Assembly: GCA_965178125.1 (NCBI GenBank) | Contig: OZ237743.1 | Span: 1,178,001-1,242,000 of the forward strand | DNA: 64,000 bases | Reading direction: 5' to 3' | Origin: Bilabrum cf. latius | Taxonomy: Eukaryota > Bigyra: Bicosoecida > Bigyra > Bicosoecida | Part shown: positions 9,347 to 20,317 of the stretch, in pieces | Layout of the letters: each line of letters begins with the position of its first letter | Numbering within the stretch: position 1 is the stretch's first letter | The notes under the pieces: generated by a model | Database searches by the model: none | Told to the model about the DNA's origin: nothing | Seen by the model: only the letters and a program-made list of their open reading frames with translations | Made by a program: the position numbers and the translations under genes

Positions 9347-9922
9347 TCAATGTAGAAGCAACGCCACTAACTAATCAGGACTAAGAGCCATAATTTTGGA
9401 TATTCTAAACATTTCATTTACAAACTAATCATTAGTTAAGAATGAGAAAACAGTTCTTAATAATGCCCATCTTCCACAAGTAGCACTCTAATTAGCATAA
9501 CTCTAAATAGGTTTATTATTATAGTCAATTTTCCAGCCGTGTAATTTCTACGTCAATAAATATTTAACTAGTGTGTTCTCTTCTCCTTCTCCTTGATACA
9601 ATTGGTTTCTATTAATAAATGGTTTCTATTGGTCGGGTTTTTCTCCATAGCTATCAAAAAAATAAATAGTTTTATTATTTTCGTCCTAAGTAAGAGCGCA
9701 ATAATGACCGTATGTGCTATTTAGTCCCGTCTTTTTATTAGGATAATAAATAATTACGCCGTCATAACCATCAAAAATATGTTCAATAGATGAGGTCTAT
9801 TTAATAATATCATCGTAAATAACTATTCTAGGTTTGTAATTCAAATGTGCTACACCTAATTTTTGAATTTCTAAAGGAGATAACGGTGTTTGGACTAGTC
9901 TATTTAAGTCGTTTATGTTCAT
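9347..9922 (-). CDS. Adenain-like maturation cysteine protease
   Basis: A 191-residue protein seen only with TAG read as Gln (eight codons); the standard code leaves no frame. The C5-type (adenovirus protease/Ulp1 fold) catalytic pattern is present in order: His in TYGHYCALTQ, Asp in IYFFDSYGEKPD, and the nucleophile Cys in SATCGRWALLR. Both glutamines upstream of the Cys that could form the oxyanion hole (PIQSYANQSATCG) are TAG-encoded. In Polintons this enzyme matures capsid proteins during assembly. It ends in TGA and its start lies 8 bp from the stop of the packaging ATPase, so the two genes are probably co-expressed. Confidence 0.85.
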
Positions 9923-9930
9923 TTATATAT

Positions 9931-11001
9931 TCAATAGAGAAATATTTTTTTTGTGCTAACTACATAATTATTATCAACATTAATAGCAACATAACCAAAG
10001 AGAGGGAGAGAATGAAGGGTTTTTTTAATTCGTTTTCTAGTAGGAGCGTCAAAACTTAAGACTGTTTCTAAAATATATTTTAAACTTTTAGCTGTAATTG
10101 TTTTATAAATGATATGGGTTGTAATTTCGTTCATAATGGTTCGTGTCTTCATACCGTCGCTTATTTTGTGGGTGATGTCTAAAACGCTACTTGCTGTGTG
10201 CCTTCCTGTAGTTGCTAGGATTTCCAATAAAAAATAAGCCTTTGCTTTCTGGTTCCTTTTTTTAAAGCCTTCGTAATCATCCAGAATAAATAAATTAGGT
10301 TCAGCGGTCAATTTTTTAAAAAACTCAACATTTAATTTAAAACCTTTTTCTATTAAATCTTTCTCAGGTTTCAAATCCTCTATCTTTCTTTCAGCTTCAA
10401 TAACAACATCTAAAGGTTTAGATTTCATCAAAGAAGATTTCTTATATTTAAATTCTAATTTCATTTTTTTATAATAAGCCATTTTTTCCTTATATAAAGT
10501 GTTTTCATTCTCTTTAACCAAATCATCTATATCAATGAAGGTCGCGCCTTCTCTTTTATATTTAGGGTCTTGAATTGGTGATATAACATACATATTTTTA
10601 TATTTTAATCCTCTATACATCCTTATATAATGTAAAGCTAAATGACTTTTCCCGCTTCCACTCTTACCAAATAATCGCACATATTCACGCCCCTATGGAA
10701 AGAGCATAGGAAAAGGTAAATATTGACTATTATCTTTAATCGCAAATTCCTAAACTGACCGTATATATTCATCTTGTAATAGTTTATGTAATTGTTCCCT
10801 TTTCTTGTCCTTATCAACGTTATATCTTACTCGGCTTTCTCCGTAATAAGATTTTAAAACATCATCTGTTATCTCTTCCGCTTTGACGTGTTGAATATCT
10901 TTAGCGTTCGGGTCGTAATAAATAAACCGGTTCTATTGTGTTTTTTTGTATTTTTGAATAGCTACAATATGGCTATTTTCCGTATATTGTAAAGATAGCA
11001 T
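9931..11001 (-). CDS. FtsK/HerA-type genome packaging ATPase
   Basis: A 356-residue P-loop ATPase with three TAG codons read as Gln in its N-terminal third; the standard code would start it only at the Walker A. Walker A is RLFGKSGSGKSH and Walker B is LFILDDYEGF, followed by an arginine-rich motor region (LATTGRHTASSVLDITHK) resembling the sensor part of A32-type packaging ATPases. In the family it pumps virus DNA into preformed capsids. The N-terminal extension of about 105 residues before Walker A is unusual in length and unassigned. TGA stop; 8 bp to the protease gene on the same strand. Confidence 0.87.
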
Positions 11002-11093
11002 TATATATAATAATAAAATAAAATAAACCATTTATTCACACGGGTTTAAAATATTAAGTTGGTTCCTTCTTCTATCCTTCCTCACAAAAAAAG

Positions 11094-11909
11094 TTATAGA
11101 GACATAATTATATTTTTAATTTCCGCCCGTGTTTTCCTATTTATGTATTGGTCAATCCACGATATTATCTTATTAATATTTGCTTTAGAATACTTTGAAA
11201 ATTGTTTTATTATTTCCACATTTCCTAATGCTTTTCTCATTAGTCCTTTTAGGCTTTGAAATGATTTTGACTTCTCGCTTTGATGTCCTTTTATTCTTAG
11301 CATACTTTCTAATCGCATTCTTATGGAATATAAATATCCTAATGCTTCCCTATCAATTAAATCATTGACTCTTTTTTCATTCCTCTTCTCACCTCTTAAT
11401 TTAAATAAATCCTTCAATCGTTTTAATACTTTAAAATTATTAGAACCAAAATATTTATCTACATCTCTTATTAATCCATCTTTTACCTCGTCCTAATCTA
11501 TTTCATAATCACTTATATGATAAATTATGCTTATTTCATCTATAAATTTTCCATCAAAAGCCCAAAAATCAATTTTTAAGTATGGTTTATCTCCGCTAAA
11601 TATCTATTTATAAATGGTTTTAACGGGTGTAGATATGAATGCTTTTATGGTCTTGTATTTTTTATTACCAGCTTTAACCTCAATAAAATTAACCTAACTT
11701 ATAAAAACCTTTACAAATCTTATTAAACTATTTATAAATTCAGGCTCTACCCTCTAATATAAATCTATATCACTAGCAAACAAGGAATAATAAGGAATAG
11801 CATACGAACCATTTAAAAATAAATTAGCCCCCTTCTTAAAATTCACCTCATCAAATATATCGTTCTCGTATTCATTAAAATAAGCTTGTGTCAATTCATT
11901 AATTTTCAT
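11094..11909 (-). CDS. Nucleotidyltransferase-fold protein (Pol beta superfamily)
   Basis: A 271-residue protein; five TAG codons read as Gln give the N-terminal 160 residues missing from the standard frame. The signature is FLNGSYAIPYYSLFASDIDLYQ, a GS...SDID arrangement with the two metal-binding aspartates of Pol beta-type nucleotidyltransferases. A further Asp in YLKIDFWAFDGKF fits the third acidic residue. The C-terminal half is helical and rich in Lys/Arg, as in poly(A) polymerases, CCA enzymes and OAS-like proteins. The substrate cannot be told. It sits directly before the packaging ATPase. Confidence 0.65.
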
Positions 11910-11966
11910 TATATATTATAAGTATGGATAAATAACAAATTATATATACCCAATATATACAATAAT

Positions 11967-12332
11967 ATGAGCGTTAAATAGAGCATAAATGATATGACAA
12001 ATAAAAGCCTTCATCATCTTGGAATAAACAGAAATGATTATAAAAAAGAAATTGATAAAATGGTTGAAGATACAGCAAACCAAATATTAAACGCAACCAC
12101 AAAAGGAAAGACAAAAGGGGGAGCTTTGAACCTTCTTGGTGGAAGTGTTAATTATATTGGAGGAAAAAAGAAGGGTTCCAAGAAAGCCCCTAAAACAAAA
12201 AAGCCCCGTAGTGCTAAACAATTAAAGAGGGATAAATTATTAAAGTGGTGTAGGTAGAAGGGAATGAATATGAAAGACAGCAATGCTTTTATAAAGAAAC
12301 ACGACCTTATTTCAAAAGACATTTAGTTTTAA
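11967..12332 (+). CDS. Small basic virus protein with a Gly-Gly-rich core
   Basis: A 121-residue protein from ATG 11967 to TAA 12332, with TAG codons near the start, after the basic tail (KWCRQKG) and before the end read as Gln. It has an N-terminal helix, a GGALNLLGGSVNYIGG segment and then a strongly basic stretch (KKKGSKKAPKTKKPRSAK). Gly-Gly pairs and basic tails occur in small core proteins that adenain-like proteases process, so a DNA-condensing core role is possible but unproven. Divergent from the nucleotidyltransferase gene. Confidence 0.6.
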
Positions 12333-12382
12333 ATAGTGCTATATATACTTAAGGAAAAAACGAATAAAAACGAATTAAAGAT

Positions 12383-13000
12383 ATGCCCCCATATATATTA
12401 TACAATATGCCAGATTATAAGAAAGGAAAAATATATATTATGTATTCAACAGTAAAGAAGATTTTACCGTACATAGGCTCAACAGTTCAAACCCTATCAA
12501 AAAGGAAAGGGGGACACAAAGACGATTTTAGAAAATATAATCTAGGATAGCGTGGACGATGTTCATCTTTTGATGTATTAGAAGCGGGGAAATACAAAAT
12601 TGAACTTCTAGAGGAATACCCCTGTGATAATAAAATGTAGCTACTTAGAAGGGAAGGATATTGGTAGAGACAAATAAAATGTTGTAATAATAGAATAGCA
12701 GGACGAACACAAAAAGAATATGTTATAGATAACAAGGAAAAAATAAAAGAATATTAGAAAGAGTATCGTTTAAAGCATTCGGTAAGGCTCACCTAGGAGC
12801 GAAAGGAGAGGCGATTGAAAAATTTGGAGTCTGAAAAGGCCACAAATAAAAAGTATCGGGAAGCTAATAAAGAGAAAATACAAGCCCATAAGTCAGAAAA
12901 AATAATTTGTGAATTATGTGGAGCCACGGCGACAAGATGTCATTTGAGGAGACATCAAAGGACAGACAGATGTAAGAAAAACCGAAAGCAAGAAGTTTAA
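12383..13000 (+). CDS. GIY-YIG endonuclease with C-terminal C2H2-like zinc finger
   Basis: A 205-residue protein with five TAG codons read as Gln; the standard code splits it. The N-terminus has the GIY-YIG core: KGKIYIMYS, then ILPYIGSTVQTLSKRKGGH with the conserved Tyr, Gly and Arg, then IELLEEYPC and the segment LLRREGYWQRQIKCCN. A middle region of charged helices follows. The end is a zinc finger, CELCGATATRCHLRRHQRTDRC. Such stand-alone nucleases are usually homing or mobility factors, sometimes recruited for virus DNA processing. TAA stop. Confidence 0.82.
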
Positions 13001-13077
13001 AAGACAGCCTACCAATTGACATATTATCTCTTAAGTTTATAAATTATTAATTATATCATTAATAATATATATATACA

Positions 13078-15159
13078 ATGTCAAACAATACAATTAATGA
13101 TTTACTGAAGGGTATTATGTAGAAACGGTCTAATCAACTTAGGATACAAAATGACCCACAAGTTAGATTAATGATATAGCAAGAAGAAGATGAAGCAGAA
13201 GCCAGAAGAAAAACCCTAAAAGATGATGCTTTCCTTCGTGCTAATTATGTTCCTATTGATGTTAGAATTGAAAGACAACAACAACAACAAGGAATTGAAA
13301 ATATTATTAAAAATATTAAGACTATGAACGCTAAAAAAGAATTACCAATTTATCAAATAGAAAATTTACAATCATTTATAAATAGAAATCCAGATTTACC
13401 GGATAAATTAAAAAGATAGGTTGTAGATACCATTAATAATATTAATGTAAGGTAGGTAGTAGGACCAGCAAGCGATAAGAAAAAGGTATTTGATGGAATT
13501 AAAAATATTAATATGAGATTATTTACAACCACTAAAGCACAACGGGACGCAGTATTAGAACAATTACCAAGCGATATGAGAGGATTAAAAGCAGTTCAAA
13601 TACGAAACGCTTTACGACAAGCTGGAATCACGAAAACCCCCCAAGGATAGAATGTTTCACAATTAACAAAAGTTGATGACGCTGTTAATGCTTTATAGGA
13701 TGTTTTAAATCCTCCTGAAGCCGTTCAACAATAGCAAAGAGATGACCCGCAACCTGATAGACCTGAACCAGATAACCCGCAACCGCCACCAGAACCAAGA
13801 CCAAAACCCCCTCCAACACCACAAGAAGCATTAAGCCCAGAACTACAAGAACAAATTGAAGCACTTGAAAGAGTAGCAAACGCCAATCCTTCAAGTAGTA
13901 GAAAAGCACCAAAGAAAACCGAACTAGCAAAAATACTTAGAGAGTCAAATGTTAAAGGTGTAAAAGGACGGTCTAAAGTTGATTTTATAAAAAGTGCTAA
14001 GAAGAAATTATCAGAACTTAAACAAGAAGCACAAGAACAAGAGGCATCACAATCATCAGGACAAGAAGAAGAAGGGGAGAACGCCAGTAGAAATTTATCA
14101 GGCTAGTTTTCAAAAGTATCACCCGCACCAGTTCCACCTAGTGGATTCTTACAATCACCAGAACCACAAGGACAATCACCAGAACAACAACAAGGACAAT
14201 CACCAGAACAACAACAAAGCACATTTGGTTCTTTAGGACAATCGGTTATGGATGGTATCAGTTATTTAACAGGAAAAACAGGCTCACAACCACAAGCACC
14301 AGCACCCCCCGCAGGTCAAGACAGAGGAAAAGGTGAAGCGATGGCAGTAGATGAAGATGGAGAACCTATTACAGATGAATTTGGAAGACAACTTACAGAA
14401 GTTCAATTCAGACAAAGACAAGCACAGGCAGAACGAGATGAAGCACAAAGACAACAAGAAGAAAAAGAAAGACAAGCTAGAGAACGGAGGGGAGCCCCAG
14501 ATGAAGAACCAAGAGATGGAGAAGCCGTAGAACCAGCACAACAAGCACAACCAGCAGAACCAGCACAAGAACCAGCAGAACCACAAGAACCACAGAAAAC
14601 AGATGATGAAATAGCCAAATCAATAGGAAAATCAATAAATGCTAAAGGCAATAAAAATGAAATATTATCATAGTTAAAAGCAAGAGGAATAAATCCAACA
14701 GACGCCAGCCCAACAATTAACACTTTAAAATATATTGTACGAAGGCTTAAAGCCGGAGTCTTACAACCTAATTTATCAACTGATGCTGTTAGGTCCTTAG
14801 TAGCTAGAGCAAATACAGAAGGAAGAGCAACCAGAAGTGATAGAACATTAGCAAAATCAAGACTAAACGATACGGGATATGAATTAAGCGGGAAGCCTCA
14901 ATGGACATATTCACCACCAGCTCAAGGTTTCGGAAATAAAGACCCTTATAATATGTTAATGAAAGCTATTAATTTAATTATTGATTAGAAAATAAAAACA
15001 TAGAACAGGGGCGGTAGTTGTGGATGTGGCAAGCATAAAGGAGGACAAATTGAACAAGAATATTTTAATGTAGCCGGTGGTAAAGGTAATCATAATGTGA
15101 AGGACAAGGTAAAACAAATCTTATATCAACACTTTGAAAAACTAAGATTATTAAAATAA
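13078..15159 (+). CDS. Large Gln/Pro-rich virus protein
   Basis: A 693-residue protein from ATG 13078 to TAA 15159 with at least ten TAG codons read as Gln; the standard code shows only a 141-residue piece. The N-terminal part is helical and charged. The middle is low complexity: PQPDRPEPDNPQPPPEPRPK and repeats of QSPEQQQG, then a long Gln/Arg/Glu helix (RQAQAERDEAQRQQEEKERQ) predicted coiled coil. A structured C-terminus ends with a small Cys/His/Gly cluster, GGSCGCGKHKGGQ. Size and disorder suggest a scaffold, core or tegument-like protein. TAG and CAA are mixed freely in its glutamine runs. Confidence 0.75.
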
Positions 15160-15204
15160 TTAGTCTATAGGATAATAATATTTTGTTTTGTATAGATATA
15201 TATA

Positions 15205-15822
15205 ATGGCAGAGTTAGTAGCAACAGCAAGCACGGTTGGTGGGGTGTTGGTTCCTCTAGGATATGCGGGATGCTTCCTTTGGAACTTATGTTCCTCACTT
15301 GCGAATCGTAAAAAATTGTGTTTAGTCCTTCCACGAAAAGGAGGTAAAAGCTCACTTAACAAAAGTTTAACGTCTATAGACCCGAATATTCTATTAGTTG
15401 ATTTAGATGAAGTCCTTAAAGTTAATGCTGACACCAAACAGGTTTTATACCTAAACGAAGCAGAACGAAGAGGGGACTTATCAACGGCTAAATTATTAAA
15501 ATTTGAACTTATGAAAAAAAGTATTGAGTCTGTAAAGAAAAATTGGTTATAGAAAGCAGAACATAGAGCAGTCTTTTTAACAAGTGATTTTGAACTAGCA
15601 CAAGAAATATTCAAAAAATCCAGCATATGCGTAGCTATACCCAGCGATAAACTGTATAGCAAAATCCATAAAGATTTAGATAATGAAGATAAGGATGTAG
15701 CAAGACATTCACGAGCTGAATTTTTGAAAAGTTTTAACCCTAATGAGTATAGCGTGTATAATACGTTTGAAGGGCTTTCATAGATGGTTATGTCAGTCTA
15801 TAATATGACCTACAGAGTGTAA
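15205..15822 (+). CDS. Membrane-anchored putative P-loop protein
   Basis: A 205-residue protein with TAG codons after residue 115 and near the end read as Gln, stop TAA. Residues about 8-28 (TVGGVLVPLGYAGCFLWNLC) form a likely membrane anchor. They are followed by CLVLPRKGGKSSLNKSL, which resembles a Walker A (GxxGKSS), and NILLVDLDEV, which resembles a Walker B. The rest is helical and charged. A role in membrane-linked assembly or nucleotide binding is possible; no family is recognised. The leader has CTATAGG and a TATATATAATG start context. Confidence 0.6.
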
Positions 15823-15858
15823 TTATTTGAATATTATTAAAATATAAATTAATAATAT

Positions 15859-17016
15859 TTATTTAGTCTTATTATTAAAATTATCCTTTAGAGTTTTTGA
15901 TATATTTTTAGCCGGCTCCGTTGTTATCTTCCATTGAATTAAATATTCATCTTGTCCCTCTTGATTCTTTCTTCTCTTTATTATTTTACCTATATCATTC
16001 TAATATTTTCTTTTAGTAGCCTCATCAACATATGAATCTTTCCATTTAACCCTGTATGTATTATTTTTATTCTTTCTTATCAATTTTTCAATTATAAATA
16101 TATCTTGTGCTTTATTCTCGTATGGTTTAGATGCTAATAACAACTAATCTCTATTAAAGTATGTATAGGGTATGCCCTCAATTTTATATAATGGGGGGTT
16201 ATCTGGTTTTATTATTACTCTTTCAATTTTATAAGGCTTTACGCTATATTTAATATCTCCCGCCCTAAATGCTCCGGTTTCCTTTATCCCTTCTATACTT
16301 CTAGGATAATCTAATCCTATTCTTACCATTTCGCCCTCATTTAATACATCACATACTTCACCCTAACATCTAGGCGGTATATATGGTAGATTCTCCCTTT
16401 TCTTATTCAACATTTCCTATCTTGTTTTATAACGCTCGTTTAATATCTCCCTCAACTTTGGTATTAAATGTCTCCAGTTCGTAATAGTTGTCCCCGTTCT
16501 TATCTCCTATGAATTCAAATAATAAAATATAGCTCTCCCTATTTCCTCATTCAATCTCTCCACCAAAGCCATCTACGATTTACGCTTCACTCTTGAAAAT
16601 ATATGCTCTATCTTATTCTTCTTTAGATATTCTTTAAATAATTCATTATCAAATTCTCCCCCTTTATCTGTTCGTATCATTTTAGGTTTCATTAAATAAT
16701 TTCTTTTATAGATTTTTTGAAAAGCTTTTATCACATCCTCCGCCCCTCTATCCTTTAACTCTTCAAAATCTAACGCTAACCCGCTCGTATCTATCACAAC
16801 TAATAAATATTTTGAATCGTTCTTGGTAGCGTAAGGGAGATACAATAAATCAGCCTATTGGATAAGCCCCTCTTTAGTAGGTTTATAATATTTAACATAA
16901 TTCAATCCTTTCGGTTTCTTTATCGGCTTCATTAAATCGTTCGTGATAGACTTCGTATTAAATCCAAAACTTGACTCATTAATATCATTATCTTTTTTCT
17001 TTCCTCTCTTACTCAT
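15859..17016 (-). CDS. Retrovirus-type (rve) integrase with chromo-like C-terminus
   Basis: A 385-residue Polinton integrase when seven TAG codons are read as Gln. The catalytic triad is Asp56 in QADLLYLP, Asp117 in MIRTDKGGEFDN and Glu153 in ALVERLNEEIG. The last two are 35 residues apart, the classic D,D-35-E spacing, and the Glu lies beyond a TAG. The C-terminus has a chromodomain-like segment (IFIIEKLIRKNKNNTYRVKWK) that could target chromatin, as in Polinton integrases. This enzyme would insert the virus DNA into the host genome. TAA stop; starts behind an AT-rich leader. Confidence 0.9.
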
Positions 17017-17056
17017 TATATATATTAATTGATTTTAATATTTATAAATTAATTAT

Positions 17057-17428
17057 TCACGAATTAAAAAGCCTATTAATAGCTTCATTCGTTTTAATGT
17101 GCTCCTTGGTGTCTCTTATCTCCTAATGGATATCAACCAGCTTTAATTTTTCTTTCTTAGTGAGTCCGTTCATCCTTCCTTTTAATGCTTTTAAAGTTTT
17201 CATATAAGGGGCTATAGCTTCTGCTTTCTTTTTGCTCACCTCTTTATATTCCACATTAAGAGCGGTTAATTTACTATTCACTTTATTTTTTAATTCTGTC
17301 TCTTTTATTTTTAGTTGCTTTAACTTTTGTTCTAATTCACGATTGGTCTTCTTAAAGTCTTCTACAATATCAAGAAATTCATTCTTTAACTTTGAGCGGG
17401 TATTAATCACTTTTTGTAATTTATCCAT
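17057..17428 (-). CDS. Coiled-coil protein
   Basis: A 123-residue protein with one TAG read as Gln near the end and a TGA stop. Residues about 5-85 are almost wholly charged helix with heptad-like Leu/Ile spacing (RELEQKLKQLKIKETELKNK), a probable coiled coil. It is upstream of the integrase on the same strand. Function unknown; small coiled-coil proteins are common among virus structural accessories. Confidence 0.65.
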
Positions 17429-17529
17429 TTATATATAATTACTAGATATTTTTTTTATTTTTTTTAAACTATAGAATTTTATAAAACGGGTTTAATAAAT
17501 TAAAATAAAATATTGGGCTACATTATAAT

Positions 17530-17946
17530 ATGTTCGTTAAGTTCCTGTTATCAAGTGTCAACGTTAAAAAGGTATTCCAGAATAAAAGCATCTCCACTTT
17601 TATGTCAATCGTATATATTTATGTTGAGAAGCACAAACCATCAATGTTAAAGCATTTTCAACTTGATGACCTTCGTGTCCCTCCAGATTGTAATGAACGA
17701 CTTAAAAAAAGAGTATTAAGTGAATTTGAAGAAATTGATTATATATCATATTTCGTTCAACCATTTAGAATAATACACAAGCTAAATGAAGAAAATGTTG
17801 AATGCCTAAGTGAAGACTTAAATGATACCGTAGCCATAGATTTATTGGTTAAAAAAGAGAAGGAAGCCATTGAGAAATCAATAAAGAAATAGAAGGATGA
17901 CATCATCAAAAAGGCTATAGATGACTTTATCTTACCCAAGGATTAA
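17530..17946 (+). CDS. Hypothetical virus protein
   Basis: A 138-residue protein with one TAG (residue 121) read as Gln, then a short Lys/Asp-rich end and TAA stop. Predominantly helical, with a middle segment HFQLDDLRVPPDCNERLKKR. Divergent from the coiled-coil gene, convergent with the next one. No family recognised. Confidence 0.6.
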
Positions 17947-17993
17947 ACTATATATTAATAATAATAATAATAGTATTATTAAAATTCAAAAAT

Positions 17994-18341
17994 TTATTCT
18001 AAAAACTCAATATCAAACCATTCATTTGAATCATCATATTCTTCAGCATACATCAACGATAATTCTATATACTCTTCTAATTCACTATTAGTAAGGTTAT
18101 CAATTTCTTCTTCTTTCAATAGTTTGAAATCGGTTCCGTTGTCATCATTAAAACTTTCAACTTGACCTTCTGCTTCCTTTTTATATTCTTCTTTCCAATT
18201 ATCACTCCATACAACTCTCTTCGCTTGGTCTTTTAAAGTGTCAGTATAAAGCTTTTGTGCTTCTTCCTTATTATTAAACTTTTTAACCCAGTGTGTATGA
18301 TAACATTCACTACCCCACGCTAATGATACAATATAAACCAT
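17994..18341 (-). CDS. Hypothetical acidic protein
   Basis: A 115-residue protein without internal TAG. It starts MVYIVSLAWGSECYHTHWVK and ends in a long acidic helical tail (EEEIDNLTNSELEEYIELSL). No signal peptide or transmembrane segment. It lies next to the BspA-like pair on the same strand. Function unknown. Confidence 0.6.
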   Translation of the reverse strand: MVYIVSLAWGSECYHTHWVKKFNNKEEAQKLYTDTLKDQAKRVVWSDNWKEEYKKEAEGQVESFNDDNGTDFKLLKEEEIDNLTNSELEEYIELSLMYAEEYDDSNEWFDIEFLE

Positions 18342-18382
18342 ATCTATAATAATTAAAAATAAAATAATTATTATAATAAAAC

Positions 18383-19180
18383 TTAATTAAAATTATCCTC
18401 TATCTCGTCTCGCTCCTCGTTATCCAATACCCAATCTAATCTTGAAGGGTGCCACGCTCTAGAAATTAATTCTTCTTTGATTTTTTTAGTTTGTTCAATT
18501 GTTTCATCTTTCCGCTCTTCTAATGATGGGATTAATGTCGTGGAATAATCAATTCGTTCATCCTTAATTCCATTCTCCAAATGATTAAAACTAAAACAAT
18601 TAGAAAACATACATTCCATATCTACAACATTTGAAACATCCCAGTTATTTAAAGGTTGATTTAGTGAATGGCAATCATAAAACATTCCGCACATATCTTT
18701 AACATTTGAAACGTTCCAATTATTCAATGGTTGGTTAAATGAATGGCAATCATTAAACATTTCACTCATATCTTCAACATTTGAAACATTCCAATTATTC
18801 AATGGTTGGTTAAACGAATGACACTCATTAAACATACCGCCCATATCTTCAACATTTGAAACATCCCAGTTATTTAAAGGTTGATTAAACGAATGACACC
18901 CATAAAACATATCGGTCATATCTTTAACATTTGAAACATCCCATGAATTTATTGGTGATTCAATTATCATATTATCAAATAGGTTTAACATATTCGTAAT
19001 AAATGTTGTTACTAATAATTCAGGTTTCAAAAACTACAATGCGTGAAGAAGAAAATCTGTATCTTTAGCTACGTAATATGTTTTACCTTCAAATTTCACA
19101 ATATAATTATCTTTTCTAAAATAATATTCTTTTGGTTTTGTAGCTTTCAAGGTTCCATTTTCCCATTTTAAAACTTCCAT
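18383..19180 (-). CDS. BspA-like (DUF285) repeat protein 1
   Basis: A 265-residue protein with one TAG (near residue 49) read as Gln. After an N-terminal domain of about 80 residues (MEVLKWENGTLKATKPKEYY) come about five tandem repeats of about 25 residues with consensus NWDVSNVKDMxxMFxxCxSF, followed by NQPLN. This is the DUF285/BspA-type leucine-rich-like repeat known from bacterial, protist and giant-virus proteins. The family is linked to surface binding, but no signal peptide is visible here. Its sister gene 19,270-20,289 shares the N-terminal domain and leader. A conserved promoter motif lies at 19209-19227. Confidence 0.85.
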
Positions 19181-19208
19181 TCTGTATATACCTATAATAA
19201 ATATATTA

Positions 19209-19227
19209 TTTAAGCCTTTTTAAACTC
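19209..19227 (-). promoter_or_regulatory. Conserved upstream motif of BspA-like gene 1
   Basis: The minus strand reads GAGTTTAAAAAGGCTTAAA about 30 bp before the ATG at 19180, with a TATAGGTATATACAG leader between. Confidence 0.6.
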
Positions 19228-19269
19228 ACACTATAATATTAAATAATCATTAATATTATTAAAATTCTA

Positions 19270-20289
19270 TTAATTAAAATTATCCTCTATCTCGTCTCGC
19301 TCCTCGTTATCCAATACCCAATCTAATCTTGAAGGGTGCCACGCTTTAGCAATTAATTCCTCTCTATATTTCTTTGTTTTTTTAATGGTTTTATGTTTTC
19401 GTCTTTCTAACAACGGTATCAATGTTGTAGAATAATCAATTCTTATACCCTTAATACCGTTCTCTAAATGATTGAAACTTTCACAATCTTTTAACATCTA
19501 AAACTTACTCTAGACATTGGAAACATCCCAATTATCCAATGGTTGATTGAAGTTCTAACATCCATTAAACATAGAGGATATATATTCAACGTTAGAAACA
19601 TCCCAATTACCCAATGGTTGATTGAATCTTGAACAAGAACCAAACATACCACTCATATCCCTAACATTACTAACATTCCAATCGTTCAATGATTGATTGA
19701 ATTCAGAATGATAGAACATAGACGACATTTTTTCAACCTTAGAAACATCCCAATTATTTAATGGTTGATTGAAGTTCCAACATCCATTAAACATAGAGGA
19801 CATATTTTCAACGTTAGAAACATTCCAGTTTGTTAATGATTGATTGAATCTTGAACAAGAACCAAACATACCACTCATATCCCTAACATTACTAACATTC
19901 CAATCGTTCAATGATTGATTGAATTTAGAACAAAAATAGAACATAGACGACATTTTTTCAACCTTAGAAACATCCCAATTGCTCAATGGTTGATTAAAGC
20001 TTCTACAACTTTGAAACATTAAACTCATATCCTTAACATTTGAAACATCCCAAGTATTCAAAGGTTCATTAAATTTATCCTATCCATTGAATACTTCACT
20101 CATATCTGTTATGAATGTTGTTATTATTTCATAAGGTTTATAGTCCTTCAAAAACCATCTTATATAATCTTTATCCATTGCTATATGATAGGTTTTCCCT
20201 TCAAAATTAACCTAAAATCCATTTCGTTCATAATATTCTTTTGGTTGTGTAGCTTTCAAGGTTCCATTTTCCCATTTTAATAATTCCAT
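19270..20289 (-). CDS. BspA-like (DUF285) repeat protein 2
   Basis: A 339-residue paralog of the preceding gene with five TAG codons read as Gln; the standard code breaks it into pieces. N-terminal domain MELLKWENGTLKATQPKEYY, then about eight DUF285 repeats (NWDVSKVEKMSSMFYFC and similar). Nearly identical repeat pairs inside the gene suggest recent repeat expansion. The last segment (AWHPSRLDWVLDNEERDEIE) is identical to that of the sister gene. Host attachment or a counter-defence role is possible but unproven. Repeated genes at the element edge are typical of variable accessory loci. Confidence 0.85.
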
Positions 20290-20317
20290 TCTGTATATAC
20301 CTATAATAAATATATTT

